A stretch of 26,437 nt of DNA, from assembly GCA_043757205.1 (NCBI GenBank), contig JAYVPU010000138.1, positions 1 to 26,437 on the forward strand, written 5' to 3'. The notes beneath the pieces were generated by a model. The model was not told the DNA's origin and did not search any database. It saw nothing but the letters and a program-made list of their open reading frames with translations. A program made the position numbers and the translations under genes. Of this stretch, positions 15,457 through 24,280 are shown piece by piece (position 1 is the first letter of the stretch; every line of letters starts with the position of its first letter). This stretch comes from CANCDA01 sp043757205. GTDB lineage: Bacteria; Pseudomonadota; Gammaproteobacteria; Burkholderiales; Burkholderiaceae_C.

Positions 15457-15870
15457 ATGGCAGGTTTGCAATCAGGCGCGCCCACACCGCAAGATTTGAC
15501 GGTGCATGGTCAGTCCAAGGTGTTGGAAATTGCGTTCTCAGACGGGGCGAGTTATCGCATCCCGTTTGAGCTGATGCGCGTGTACTCGCCCTCGGCTGAA
15601 GTGCAGGGCCACGGGCCGGGGCAGGAAATTTTACAAACGGGCAAGCGCGAAGTCGGCATTGTGGATCTGGCGTCGGTCGGCAACTACGCCGTGCAACCTA
15701 CGTTTTCAGACGGCCACAGCAGCGGCATTTTTTCCTGGGACTACCTGTACTTTTTGGGCTCCCAACAAGACAAGCTCTGGGCCGAGTACCAGGGACGTTT
15801 GCAAGCCGCCGGGGTCGAGCGCGACGCGCCCATGATCGACAAGGCCGGGCACAGCTGCTCCAGCCACTGA
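15457..15870 (+). CDS. DUF971 family protein (gamma-butyrobetaine hydroxylase-like N-terminal domain)
   Basis: A 137-aa protein whose core LEIAFSDGASYRIPFELMRVYSPSAEV and the later GNYAVQPTFSDGHSSGIFSWDYL are the hallmark of DUF971 (PF06155). Homologues occur alone in bacteria, as the N-terminal domain of gamma-butyrobetaine hydroxylase, and next to Fe-S/Mrp-type proteins. The biochemical role is not established. The C-terminus ends with a Cys/His pair (GHSCSSH), which could bind metal. The ribosome site AGGAG overlaps the stop of the preceding oxidoreductase gene, and ubiE starts 16 nt downstream, so it is embedded in one transcription unit. Confidence 0.88.
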   Translation: MAGLQSGAPTPQDLTVHGQSKVLEIAFSDGASYRIPFELMRVYSPSAEVQGHGPGQEILQTGKREVGIVDLASVGNYAVQPTFSDGHSSGIFSWDYLYFLGSQQDKLWAEYQGRLQAAGVERDAPMIDKAGHSCSSH

Positions 15871-15886
15871 TCGAAGTGGACAGGCC

Positions 15887-16618
15887 ATGAGCAACACGCA
15901 TTTCGGTTTTGAGACGGTGGATGAGGGCCAAAAGGCGCAGCGCGTGCGCGGCGTGTTCGACTCGGTCGCACCCAAGTACGACCTGATGAACGACCTCATG
16001 TCCTTGGGGCTGCACCGGGTCTGGAAGGCCTATACCTTGGCGGTGGCGAACTTGCACGAAGGCGACAGGGCGCTGGACATTGCGGGTGGCACGGGCGACT
16101 TGGCCCTGGCCTTCTCAAAGCAGGTCGGAAAGTCCGGCCAGGTGGTGCACACCGACATCAATGAAGCCATGCTGCGCACCGGGCGCGACCGCCTGTTGGA
16201 CGAAGGCGTGGCCCTGCCCACCATGGTGTGCGATGCCGAAAAACTGCCTTTTGCGAATGACTACTTTGACGTGGTGAGCGTGGCCTTTGGCCTGCGCAAT
16301 ATGACGCACAAGGACGTGGCGCTGGCCGAAATGAACCGCGTGCTTAAACCCGGTGGCAAATTGCTGGTGCTGGAGTTTTCCAAGGTGGCCCCGCCGCTGG
16401 AAAAAATCTACGACTGGTATTCGTTCAAGCTGCTGCCCAAGTTGGGCCAATGGGTGGCGGGTGACGCCAGCAGCTACCAGTACCTGGCTGAGTCCATCCG
16501 CATGCACCCGGGTCAGGAAGAACTCAAGACCTTGATGAAGACCGCAGGCTTTGGTCATGTGGATTTTCACAACATGTTGGGCGGCATTGTGGCGCTGCAT
16601 GTCGGAATTAAGTGCTAA
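15887..16618 (+). CDS. ubiE: Ubiquinone/menaquinone C-methyltransferase UbiE
   Basis: This SAM-dependent methyltransferase methylates the quinone ring carbon in ubiquinone (and where present menaquinone) synthesis. It has 243 aa with the typical UbiE start (FGFETVDEGQKAQRVRGVFDSVAPKYDLMNDLMS), SAM motif I ALDIAGGTGDLA (about 62-73), the UbiE family motif VSVAFGLRNMTHK, RVLKPGGKLLVLEFS, and a C-terminus GGIVALHVGIKC. It heads the run ubiE, Tim44-domain gene, ubiJ, ubiB, the first, third and fourth of which act in the same pathway. A 130-bp gap follows before the Tim44 gene. Confidence 0.96.
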   Translation: MSNTHFGFETVDEGQKAQRVRGVFDSVAPKYDLMNDLMSLGLHRVWKAYTLAVANLHEGDRALDIAGGTGDLALAFSKQVGKSGQVVHTDINEAMLRTGRDRLLDEGVALPTMVCDAEKLPFANDYFDVVSVAFGLRNMTHKDVALAEMNRVLKPGGKLLVLEFSKVAPPLEKIYDWYSFKLLPKLGQWVAGDASSYQYLAESIRMHPGQEELKTLMKTAGFGHVDFHNMLGGIVALHVGIKC

Positions 16619-16748
16619 TTCTGGCGTTATGCGCTAATGTTCGGGGTTGAGAATCGTGCTTGGTGAATATAGTGGCTTGAATTGCGAGTGCAGCGCCCCC
16701 AAGTGACTGCCTAATGACGGTCATATATCGTTTGATTGGAGATAAATC

Positions 16749-17708
16749 ATGAAAATCTGGACTTTGGTTTTATCGCTGGCCCTGGCACTGGGCAGCGTCA
16801 CGGCAGAGGCCAAGCGCCTTGGCGGTGGTGGTTCGACGGGCAAGCAGTCCAGCAATGTGACGCAGCGTGAGGCAGCGCCCACGCAAAACGTAGCCAAACC
16901 CGCTGCGGCACCTGCGCCCGCAGCCCCGGCCGCGCAGCCAGCCAAGCGCCCCTGGGGTGCCATGCTGGGCGGTCTGGCTGCAGGCTTGGGCTTGGCCTGG
17001 CTGGCGCATTCGCTGGGTTTTGGTGAGGGTTTTGGGCAGTTCATGATGATTGCGTTGGCCGTGCTGCTCGTCATGATGGCGATTGGCTGGTTCATGCGTA
17101 ACCGCCGCCAGGCAGCGGTGCAAAACAACAGCCCGTTTGCGTTTCAGGGGGCGGGGGCAGGTGGGGTGGCAACGCCCAGCCAGTACAAACCTGAGAATGT
17201 CGGCAATGACGCCTCAGCGCGCCCCTGGGAATCCAACTCCACGCACTTCCACGCGGACGATGTCAAGCCAAACTCAGGCAGCACGATTGGCTCAGCGCTG
17301 GGTGGCGGGCAGGTCTGGGGTGTGCCGGCTGATTTCGACAAGGCGGGTTTCCTCACAGCAGCCAAAGCCAATTTCGTGACCCTGCAAGCCGCATGGGACA
17401 AGTCGGACATCAGCGCCCTGCGCGTGATGATGACCGACGACATGTTGCGTGAAATTCAGTCGCAACTGGCCGATCGCGAGACCCACACCGGTGGGCCCGC
17501 CAACCGTACCGATGTCGAGATGCTCGAAGCCCAGTTGCTGGGGATCGAGGACACGGGTGCCGATTACATGGCCAGCGTGGAGTTCTCCGGCACGATCCGT
17601 GAAGAGCCTTCGGCAGGCCCAAGCCCCTTCCGGGAAGTCTGGAACATGACCAAGCCTAAAGACGGCAGCCGAGGCTGGCTGGTGGCCGGGGTGCAGGCTT
17701 TGCAATAA
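16749..17708 (+). CDS. Tim44-like domain membrane protein
   Basis: This 319-aa envelope protein starts with a signal-like segment (MKIWTLVLSLALALGSVTAEA), followed by a low-complexity Ala/Pro/Gln stretch, two predicted membrane helices at about 76-115 separated by the short GFGEGFGQF turn, and a C-terminal Tim44-like domain (about 190-319) with FLTAAKANFVTLQAAWDKSDISALRVMMTDDM and VEFSGTIREE. Tim44 domains bind partner proteins or lipid; the bacterial function is not defined. GGAG lies 7 nt before the ATG. It sits between ubiE and ubiJ, an arrangement I recall from other betaproteobacteria, which hints at a link to the ubiquinone-synthesis complex. That link is inference. Confidence 0.87.
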   Translation: MKIWTLVLSLALALGSVTAEAKRLGGGGSTGKQSSNVTQREAAPTQNVAKPAAAPAPAAPAAQPAKRPWGAMLGGLAAGLGLAWLAHSLGFGEGFGQFMMIALAVLLVMMAIGWFMRNRRQAAVQNNSPFAFQGAGAGGVATPSQYKPENVGNDASARPWESNSTHFHADDVKPNSGSTIGSALGGGQVWGVPADFDKAGFLTAAKANFVTLQAAWDKSDISALRVMMTDDMLREIQSQLADRETHTGGPANRTDVEMLEAQLLGIEDTGADYMASVEFSGTIREEPSAGPSPFREVWNMTKPKDGSRGWLVAGVQALQ

Positions 17709-17760
17709 GCCGCTCGGTTTAACGTAGGTTCCGGGGAAATCCGGGGAATAATTGGGGACT

Positions 17761-18312
17761 ATGGCAACACAGTCCCCTTTTTCATGGCTGGAAGATTTTC
17801 TCCAAAGCCGCAGTGCTAATTTTCAACCGCCCGCCTGGGTCGTGGATGAGACCCAACGGCGCATCGTGCTGCTGCTCAATCACATCCTGATGCAAGAGCC
17901 CGAAGCCACGCGCCGCCTGGCCCGGCAAAAGGGCTTGACGGTGCTGTTCCAGTGGCGCGCCTTCACCTTGCAGCTAGTGGCCACACCGGCCGGTCTGCTG
18001 GACCGGGCCGCGCCCTCCCACTTGCCTGATTTGACTTTCACGCTCACCGAGTCGTCGCCCTTGGCCATGGCGCAAGGCGTGATGCGCGGTGACAAGCCCG
18101 CCATTCAGATCGTGGGTGATGTGCAACTGGCGTCCGAGGTCAACTGGTTGATCGAGAACGTGCGTTGGGACGTGGAAGAAGACCTCTCGCGCATCGTTGG
18201 TGACTCAGCCGCCCATGCGATGGGGCAGGTGGCACGCCGCATGGTGGCTGCGCTACGGGAGTTTGTCGCCCGCAGGCCGGGGCAAGGTTCATCCAACGGG
18301 CTCTCGACATGA
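17761..18312 (+). CDS. ubiJ: UbiJ-like SCP2 domain protein, ubiquinone biosynthesis accessory factor
   Basis: A 183-aa SCP2-type lipid-binding protein. In E. coli, UbiJ lies between ubiE and ubiB and binds ubiquinone intermediates for the Ubi hydroxylase/methylase complex. Here the order is the same apart from the Tim44 gene. The SCP2 core is seen as LLDRAAPSHLPDLTFTLTESS, GDKPAIQIVGDVQLASEV and WDVEEDLSRIVGDSAAHAMG, and the C-terminus has the amphipathic helix typical of UbiJ. ATG at 17761 is preferred over a TTG at 17752, with GGGGA just upstream. A tandem TCCGGGGAA repeat lies at 17730-17748. The stop overlaps the ubiB ATG by 4 bases. Confidence 0.88.
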   Translation: MATQSPFSWLEDFLQSRSANFQPPAWVVDETQRRIVLLLNHILMQEPEATRRLARQKGLTVLFQWRAFTLQLVATPAGLLDRAAPSHLPDLTFTLTESSPLAMAQGVMRGDKPAIQIVGDVQLASEVNWLIENVRWDVEEDLSRIVGDSAAHAMGQVARRMVAALREFVARRPGQGSSNGLST

Positions 18313-19874
18313 GGCGGATTTTCAGGGGAGTGGTCATCGTGTGGACCGTGCTGCGCTTCGGTCTGGACGAGTTGGTGCTCAATAGTTTTGAAAAGCCATG
18401 GCTTCGCTTGTTGGCGCGCATCGTCTCGTTTGGTCGAAATCTGGAGGCCCCTCGCGGGCAACGCTTGCGCGAGGCGCTGGAGCAGCTCGGGCCCATCTTC
18501 GTCAAGTTTGGCCAAGTGCTCTCGACCCGGCGCGACCTCATGCCCGAGGACATTGCCGACGAGTTGGCGCGCCTGCAAGACCGGGTTCCACCTTTCAGCT
18601 CTGACGTGGCCGTGGCCATCATTGAGCGGGCGTTTCGCAAACCGATTGATCAGATTTTTGAGTCCTTTGACCGAGAGCCCATTGCCAGCGCGTCCATTGC
18701 CCAGGTGCATTTTGCGATGCTCAAGGACAGCCATGGCGCGGTGCGCGAAGTGGCCGTCAAGGTGCTGCGCCCCGGCATGCTGCCCGCGATTGAGAAAGAC
18801 CTGAGCCTGATGCGCATGATGGCGGGCTGGGTCGATAGCCTTTCCGCAGACGGCAAGCGCCTCAAGCCGCGCGAGGTGGTGGCCGAGTTTGACAAATACC
18901 TGCACGATGAACTGGATTTGGTGCGCGAAGCCGCCAGCGCCGCCCAACTGCGCCGCAATATGGCCGGGTTGAACCTGGTGCTGATCCCCGAAATGATTTG
19001 GGATTACTGCACCACCGATGTCATCGTGATGGAGCGCATGAAAGGCATTCCCATCAGCCAGACGGCGCGTCTGCGCGAGGCCGGTGTCGATATCCCCAAG
19101 CTGGCGCGCGATGGCGTGACGCTGTTTTTTACCCAGGTGTTTCGCGATGGTTTTTTCCACGCCGACATGCACCCCGGCAACATTCAGGTCAGCATCGATC
19201 CCGCCACCTTTGGGCGCTATATCTCGCTGGATTTCGGCATCGTCGGCACGCTCACCGAGTACGACAAAGAGTACCTGGCGCAAAACTTTACTGCGTTTTT
19301 TCGGCGCGATTACAAGCGCGTGGCGCAGTTGCACATTGAATCAGGCTGGGTGCCCGCGCATACCCGGGTGGACGAGCTGGAGGCGGCTATCCGCACCGTG
19401 TGCGAACCTTATTTTGATCGACCGCTGAAAGAGATTTCATTGGGTATGGTGTTGCTGCGTTTGTTCCAGACCTCGCGCCGCTTTCAGGTGGAGATCCAGC
19501 CGCAACTGGTGCTGCTGCAAAAAACCCTGCTCAATATCGAAGGCCTGGGCCGTCAACTTGACCCCGATCTGGACCTGTGGAACACCGCCAAACCGTTTCT
19601 AGAGCAATGGATGATGGACCAAATTGGCCCTAAAAAATTGTGGGAACAACTCAAGGAGCAAGCCCCCCGTTACGCCAAGATGCTGCCCGAGTTGCCGCGT
19701 CTGCTGCACGACTACCTGGCCCATCGTCCGTCGGACTACCAGCGTGACTTGCGTGAATTGCTGGCCGAGCAGAAAAGAACCAACAAGCTGTTGCAAGGCT
19801 TGGTGTACGGTGGCCTGGGCTTTGTGCTGGGCTTGATTGCGATGCAGGTTGTGGTGCGAGTGGCCGTGATTTGA
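18309..19874 (+). CDS. ubiB: UbiB, atypical protein kinase-like ubiquinone biosynthesis ATPase
   Basis: UbiB (ADCK/ABC1 family) is a membrane-anchored kinase-like ATPase needed for ubiquinone synthesis, probably extracting lipid precursors for the soluble Ubi enzymes. The family signature KxGQ is KFGQ at 66-69 in a helix preceding SRRDLMP-type residues (here STRRDLMPEDIADELARLQ). The Ala-rich nucleotide loop is ASASIAQVHFA, VKVLRPG carries the kinase Lys, VIVMERMKGIP is the hinge, FFHADMHPGN is the catalytic loop and LDFGIVG the metal-binding DFG. The C-terminus has a hydrophobic anchor (GGLGFVLGLIAMQVVVRVAV). Length (521 aa) is normal. It is translationally coupled to ubiJ. Confidence 0.96.
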   Translation: MRRIFRGVVIVWTVLRFGLDELVLNSFEKPWLRLLARIVSFGRNLEAPRGQRLREALEQLGPIFVKFGQVLSTRRDLMPEDIADELARLQDRVPPFSSDVAVAIIERAFRKPIDQIFESFDREPIASASIAQVHFAMLKDSHGAVREVAVKVLRPGMLPAIEKDLSLMRMMAGWVDSLSADGKRLKPREVVAEFDKYLHDELDLVREAASAAQLRRNMAGLNLVLIPEMIWDYCTTDVIVMERMKGIPISQTARLREAGVDIPKLARDGVTLFFTQVFRDGFFHADMHPGNIQVSIDPATFGRYISLDFGIVGTLTEYDKEYLAQNFTAFFRRDYKRVAQLHIESGWVPAHTRVDELEAAIRTVCEPYFDRPLKEISLGMVLLRLFQTSRRFQVEIQPQLVLLQKTLLNIEGLGRQLDPDLDLWNTAKPFLEQWMMDQIGPKKLWEQLKEQAPRYAKMLPELPRLLHDYLAHRPSDYQRDLRELLAEQKRTNKLLQGLVYGGLGFVLGLIAMQVVVRVAVI

Positions 19875-19898
19875 AAAGCTTGATCTAGGGGTGTTGTC

Positions 19899-21344
19899 GT
19901 GTTGCTGACGCTTGTGATTGTTTATCTTCTGATCACCATTGCCATTGGCCTGATCGCTGCCAAGCGCGTGAAGAGCTCGGCGGACTTTGCCATCGCCGGG
20001 CGGCGCTTGCCGCTCTTCATGATCGTCACCACCACCTTCGCCACCTGGTTCGGCTCGGAGACGGTGCTGGGCATTCCGGCCAAGTTTGTCAACGGTGGTT
20101 TTCACGGCGTGATTGAAGACCCGTTTGGCGCAGGCACCTGCCTGATTTTGGTGGGCCTGTTTTTTGCTGGCAAGCTTTACCGCATGACGCTGCTGACCAT
20201 CAGCGACTACTACCGCGAGCGCTATGGCCGCACGGTGGAGGTGGTGTGCTCGCTCATCATCATGCTCAGCTATCTGGGCTGGGTGTCGGCGCAGGTCACG
20301 GCGCTGGGTCTGGTGTTCAATGTGCTGTCGGCGGGCAGCATCAGCATCCCCTTGGGCATGGTGATTGGTGTGGTCTCTATCCTGGCCTATACCCTGTTTG
20401 GCGGCATGTGGTCGGTGGCCGTGACGGACTTTATCCAGATGATTATTTTGGTCGTGGGTCTGAGCATCCTGGCCGTCTTTGCGGCGGATATGGCGGGTGG
20501 GGCCGACAAGGTGGTGAACCTGGCCTTGAGTCGGGATCTCTTCAAGTTTTGGCCCGAGCCGAGCTTTAAAGACATGGCGTTCTTCTTTGCCGCCGCCATC
20601 ACCATGATGCTGGGCTCCATCCCCCAGCAAGACGTGTTTCAGCGCGTGATGTCGGCCAACAGCCCCCATGCGGCAACACGTGGCCCCGTCATCGGCGGCA
20701 TTTGCTACATCCTGTTTGCTTTTGTGCCCATGTTTTTGGTGGCCAGCGCACTCGTCATCATGCCGGAGCAAACGGCGCTGTTGCTCAAGGACGACCCGCA
20801 AAAAGTGCTGCCCACCCTGGTGCTGGAGAAGATGCCCTTTGTCATGCAGGTACTGTTTTTTGGGGCCTTGCTGTCGGCCATCAAGTCATCCGCCTCGGCC
20901 ACCCTGCTGGCGCCTAGCGTGACCTTTGTGGAGAACATCTGGCGTCAATTTCACCCGCGCATCAGTGACCAGAAAGAACTCAAAACCATGCGCATTACCG
21001 TGCTGGTGTTCAGCGCCCTGGTCTTGTCTTACGCCATTGCGATGCAGGGCACCTCCATTTACGAAATGGTGTCTGGGGCCTATCAGGTCACGCTGGTGGG
21101 GGCCTTTGTGCCGCTGGTGTTTGGCCTGTACTGGAAGCGGGCATCCACCCAGGGGGCTGTTTTTTCCATTCTGCTCGGGGTGCTGACCTGGGGTCTGTTC
21201 ATGGCCACCCCCGCAGGCGAAGACTTTCCAGCGCAACTGGCGGGGCTATTGGCGGCCTTGGTGGGCATGTTGGCGGGGTCGCTGGGCCCGCAGTCCATTG
21301 CCAATCAGCAGGCTTCTCATCACACACTGGTTGGGCTCAACTGA
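19899..21344 (+). CDS. Sodium:solute symporter family transporter
   Basis: This 481-aa polytopic inner-membrane transporter of the SSS family (TC 2.A.21) has a dozen or more hydrophobic segments. Family features are AGRRLPLFMIVTTTFATWFGSETVLG near the start, ISDYYRERYGRTVEVVCSL, LFGGMWSVAVTDFIQMIIL in the sixth-helix region, FQRVMSANSP and LLSAIKSSASATLLAPS. The substrate cannot be read from the sequence; relatives carry organic acids, amino acids, choline-like compounds or sugars. The start is GTG, with AGGGG about 7 nt upstream. It lies 24 bp after ubiB and may be cotranscribed, but has no obvious functional link to it. Confidence 0.88.
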   Translation: MLLTLVIVYLLITIAIGLIAAKRVKSSADFAIAGRRLPLFMIVTTTFATWFGSETVLGIPAKFVNGGFHGVIEDPFGAGTCLILVGLFFAGKLYRMTLLTISDYYRERYGRTVEVVCSLIIMLSYLGWVSAQVTALGLVFNVLSAGSISIPLGMVIGVVSILAYTLFGGMWSVAVTDFIQMIILVVGLSILAVFAADMAGGADKVVNLALSRDLFKFWPEPSFKDMAFFFAAAITMMLGSIPQQDVFQRVMSANSPHAATRGPVIGGICYILFAFVPMFLVASALVIMPEQTALLLKDDPQKVLPTLVLEKMPFVMQVLFFGALLSAIKSSASATLLAPSVTFVENIWRQFHPRISDQKELKTMRITVLVFSALVLSYAIAMQGTSIYEMVSGAYQVTLVGAFVPLVFGLYWKRASTQGAVFSILLGVLTWGLFMATPAGEDFPAQLAGLLAALVGMLAGSLGPQSIANQQASHHTLVGLN

Positions 21345-21349
21345 CTGAC

Positions 21350-21383
21350 TTGCGCCAGGTTTTTGGCGCTGGCTGCCTATAAT
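21350..21383 (+). promoter_or_regulatory. Probable promoter of fmdB-DUF502-aspS
   Basis: A perfect TATAAT lies at 21378-21383, 34 bp before the fmdB start. No good -35 at 16-18 bp spacing is present; TTGCGC at 21350-21355 is 22 bp away. The inverted repeat GCGCCA/TGGCGC (21352-21357 and 21364-21369) overlaps this area and may end the symporter transcript or bind a regulator. Confidence 0.45.
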
Positions 21384-21417
21384 CGAGGGTTTTTCACCCA
21401 TCGAGTCTGATCCAACC

Positions 21418-21762
21418 ATGCCCATCTACGCCTACCGCTGTGAGTCCTGCGGTTTAGCCAAGGACGTTTTGCAGAAAATGTCAGACGATGTGCTGACCGA
21501 TTGCCCCGCCTGCGGGGCCGCCACGTTTAAAAAACAGCTGACCGCTGCGGGCTTTCAGCTCAAGGGTTCGGGCTGGTACGCCACCGATTTCCGCAACGGT
21601 TCGTCCAGCGGAGAGAAACCCGCTGCGTCGGCCACGGCACCTGCGGCTGACGCCAGTAAACCGGCTGAACCCACCCCGGCCAAGTCAGACGCTGCGGCCA
21701 CGCCTGCCAGCACGATGACGGCCCCCGCTACGCCCACTCCTTCCAGCAAAACGGCCAGCTGA
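21418..21762 (+). CDS. FmdB family zinc ribbon protein
   Basis: A 114-aa protein with an N-terminal zinc ribbon (MPIYAYRCESCG..., Cys8/Cys11 and a second CPACG pair at about 29-32) of the FmdB/CxxC_CxxC_SSSS family. The fixed spacing and the FxLKGSGWYATDF segment are typical. The half from residue 60 on is an Ala/Pro/Thr/Ser-rich tail of low complexity, common in betaproteobacterial copies. Function is unknown; members have been linked to transcription or translation. Its stop overlaps the DUF502 ATG (TGATG), and aspS follows, a gene order I recall as conserved in Burkholderiales. Confidence 0.9.
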   Translation: MPIYAYRCESCGLAKDVLQKMSDDVLTDCPACGAATFKKQLTAAGFQLKGSGWYATDFRNGSSSGEKPAASATAPAADASKPAEPTPAKSDAAATPASTMTAPATPTPSSKTAS

Positions 21763-22430
21763 TGAAACCCTCAACCTTGGCCAAATTCCGCACTTGGCTC
21801 TTTTCGGGCTTGCTGGTGCTGGTGCCACTCATCATCACCCTGTGGGTGCTGGACTGGGTGGTGTCCACGCTGGATCAGACGCTGCGCATCTTGCCCAAGT
21901 CCTGGCACCCCGATCAGCTCTTGGGTCTGCACATTCCCGGCTTTGGCGTCATTTTTGCCTTGTTGACCGTGCTGTTGATTGGGGCCATGGCGTCCAACTT
22001 CGTCGGCAACAAAATGGTGACGTGGTGGCACAGCCTGCTCAACCGCATCCCCGTTGTCCGTTCGATTTACTCCGGCGTCAAACAGGTGTCTGACACCCTG
22101 TTCTCTGAAAAAGGCAATGCGTTTCACCAGGCCTTGCTGGTCAAGTGGCCGCATGAGGGCATGTGGACGATTGCTTTCCTCACGGGCACGCCCGGTGGCG
22201 ACTTGAAAAACCACTTGGTAGGCGACTACCTGAGTGTGTACGTGCCTACCACGCCCAACCCCACGGGCGGCTACTTGGTGATGATCAAGAAGAGCGATTG
22301 CATTGAACTCGCCATGAGCGTGGACGAAGCCCTGGCCTATGTGATTTCCATGGGCGTGATCGTCCCCGGCGGGCCCAAAGCCCTCAAACTCAAATTGCAG
22401 GCCGAGACTGGTCAGCAAACCAACACCTGA
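21762..22430 (+). CDS. DUF502 family membrane protein
   Basis: A 222-aa inner-membrane protein of DUF502 (PF04367). Two membrane helices lie near residues 10-31 (TWLFSGLLVLVPLIITLWVL) and 62-80 (FGVIFALLTVLLIGAMAS), followed by a soluble region with the family signatures RIPVVRSIYSGVKQV, FLTGTPGGD, VYVPTTPNPTGGYLVMI and MGVIVPGG. Molecular function is unknown; homologues include plant COV proteins involved in trafficking. It is translationally coupled to fmdB and ends 13 nt before aspS. Confidence 0.9.
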   Translation: MKPSTLAKFRTWLFSGLLVLVPLIITLWVLDWVVSTLDQTLRILPKSWHPDQLLGLHIPGFGVIFALLTVLLIGAMASNFVGNKMVTWWHSLLNRIPVVRSIYSGVKQVSDTLFSEKGNAFHQALLVKWPHEGMWTIAFLTGTPGGDLKNHLVGDYLSVYVPTTPNPTGGYLVMIKKSDCIELAMSVDEALAYVISMGVIVPGGPKALKLKLQAETGQQTNT

Positions 22431-22443
22431 AAGAAAAATTGTC

Positions 22444-24258
22444 ATGGCTATGCGTTCCCACTATTGCGGTTTAGTCACCGAAGCCCTGCTGGGCCAAACC
22501 GTCACCTTGTGCGGCTGGGTCAACCGTCGCCGTGACCATGGCGGCGTGATTTTTGTTGATCTGCGCGACCGCGAAGGCTATGTGCAGGTGGTGTGCGACC
22601 CGGATCGTGCCGACATGTTCAAGATCGCCGAAGGCCTGCGCAACGAGTTCTGCATCCAGGTCAAAGGCCTGGTGCGCGCCCGCCCTGAAGGCACGGTCAA
22701 TGATGGCCTCAAAAGCGGCAAGATCGAATTGCTGTGCCATGAGCTGACGGTGCTTAACCCCTCGGTCACGCCGCCGTTCCAGTTGGATGACGACAACCTG
22801 TCGGAGACGACTCGATTGACGCATCGGGTGCTGGACCTGCGCCGCCCCTACATGCAAAACAACCTCAAGCTGCGCTACAAGGTGACGATGGAGGTGCGCA
22901 AGTTCCTGGACGAAGAAGGCTTCATCGACATTGAAACCCCCATGCTCACCAAGAGCACGCCCGAAGGCGCGCGTGATTACCTGGTGCCCAGCCGCGTGCA
23001 TGACGGTCACTTCTTCGCCTTGCCGCAGTCGCCTCAGCTGTTCAAACAATTGCTGATGGTGGCCGGCTATGACCGTTACTACCAAATCACCAAGTGCTTC
23101 CGTGACGAAGACCTGCGCGCCGATCGCCAGCCCGAATTCACCCAGATCGATATTGAAACCTCGTTCCTGGGGGAGGAAGAAATCCGTGACATGTTCCAGG
23201 GCATGATCACCAGCGTTTTCAAGAAAACGATCAATGTCGATCTGGGCGAATTCCCGGTGATGAGCTATGCCGACGCGATGCACCAGTACGGCTCCGACAA
23301 GCCTGATCTGCGCGTCAAACTGGCGTTCACCGAGCTGACCGATGTCATGACGGACGTGGACTTCAAAGTGTTCTCTGGCGCGGCCAACATGAAGGGTGGC
23401 CGTGTGGTGGCCTTGCGCGTGCCGGGTGGCTCGGCGGAGGGCGGCGGCATCAGCCGCGGCGAGATTGACGCCTACACCGAGTTCGTCAAGATTTACGGGG
23501 CTAAAGGCTTGGCCTATATCCGCGTCAATGACTTGAGCAAGGGTCGTGATGGTTTGCAATCCCCCATCGTCAAAAACATCCATGACAAAGCGCTGGCCGA
23601 AGTGCTCTCACGCAGTGGTGCGCAAAACGGAGACCTGATCTTCTTCGGTGCCGACAAAGCCAAAATCGTGAACGACGCCATCGGCGCGCTGCGCTTGAAA
23701 ATCGGCCTGAGCGAGTTCGGCAAAAAGAACGGTCTGTTTGAGGCCGGCTGGCGCCCGATGTGGGTGGTGGACTTCCCCATGTTTGAGTACGACGAAGAGG
23801 CCCAGCGCTACACCGCCACCCACCACCCCTTCACGGCCCCCAAAGACGGTCATGAAGACTGGATGGTCACAGCGCCCGAGAAGTGCATCTCCAAAGGCTA
23901 CGACATGGTGCTCAACGGCTGGGAAATGGGCGGCGGCTCGGTGCGTATCCACCGCGCCGACGTGCAGCAAAAAGTGTTCGATGCCCTCAAGATCACGCCC
24001 GAAGAAGCGCAGCAGAAATTCGGCTTCCTGTTGGATGCACTTCAATACGGCGCGCCTCCGCATGGCGGCCTGGCTTTCGGCCTGGACCGCATTGTCACGC
24101 TGATGACGGGTGCCGAGTCGATTCGTGACGTGATCGCCTTCCCTAAGACCCAACGCGCTCAATGTTTGCTGACGCAAGCACCGAGTCCAGTGGATGAGAA
24201 GCAACTGCGTGAGTTGCATATTCGGTTGCGCACGGTGGAGCCAGTCAAGGCGGCTTGA
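22444..24258 (+). CDS. aspS: Aspartyl-tRNA synthetase (probably non-discriminating)
   Basis: This class II synthetase attaches aspartate to tRNA-Asp. The 604-aa bacterial-type enzyme has an N-terminal OB anticodon domain, class II motif 2 FRDEDLRADRQPEFTQ (219 onward), a GAD insertion domain, and motif 3 GLAFGLDRIV (542 onward). In the anticodon domain the loop reads RRRDHGG (His32), and RPEG has Gly83. From memory, these are the His/Gly determinants of non-discriminating AspRS in Pseudomonas, where E. coli has Leu and Lys, so this enzyme may also make Asp-tRNA-Asn for a GatCAB amidotransferase. That is inference. It is the last gene of fmdB-DUF502-aspS and is followed by a strong terminator. 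Confidence 0.96.
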   Translation: MAMRSHYCGLVTEALLGQTVTLCGWVNRRRDHGGVIFVDLRDREGYVQVVCDPDRADMFKIAEGLRNEFCIQVKGLVRARPEGTVNDGLKSGKIELLCHELTVLNPSVTPPFQLDDDNLSETTRLTHRVLDLRRPYMQNNLKLRYKVTMEVRKFLDEEGFIDIETPMLTKSTPEGARDYLVPSRVHDGHFFALPQSPQLFKQLLMVAGYDRYYQITKCFRDEDLRADRQPEFTQIDIETSFLGEEEIRDMFQGMITSVFKKTINVDLGEFPVMSYADAMHQYGSDKPDLRVKLAFTELTDVMTDVDFKVFSGAANMKGGRVVALRVPGGSAEGGGISRGEIDAYTEFVKIYGAKGLAYIRVNDLSKGRDGLQSPIVKNIHDKALAEVLSRSGAQNGDLIFFGADKAKIVNDAIGALRLKIGLSEFGKKNGLFEAGWRPMWVVDFPMFEYDEEAQRYTATHHPFTAPKDGHEDWMVTAPEKCISKGYDMVLNGWEMGGGSVRIHRADVQQKVFDALKITPEEAQQKFGFLLDALQYGAPPHGGLAFGLDRIVTLMTGAESIRDVIAFPKTQRAQCLLTQAPSPVDEKQLRELHIRLRTVEPVKAA

Positions 24259-24280
24259 GGCAGAGTTTGAGACAAGAAAA

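Noticed and set aside
13852..20801. Other long antisense frames at 13852-15048, 18105-19334 and 19599-20801 (minus)
   Set aside because: All lie opposite well-supported genes (FAD/Fe-S oxidoreductase, ubiJ/ubiB, ubiB/symporter) and show no recognisable protein features.
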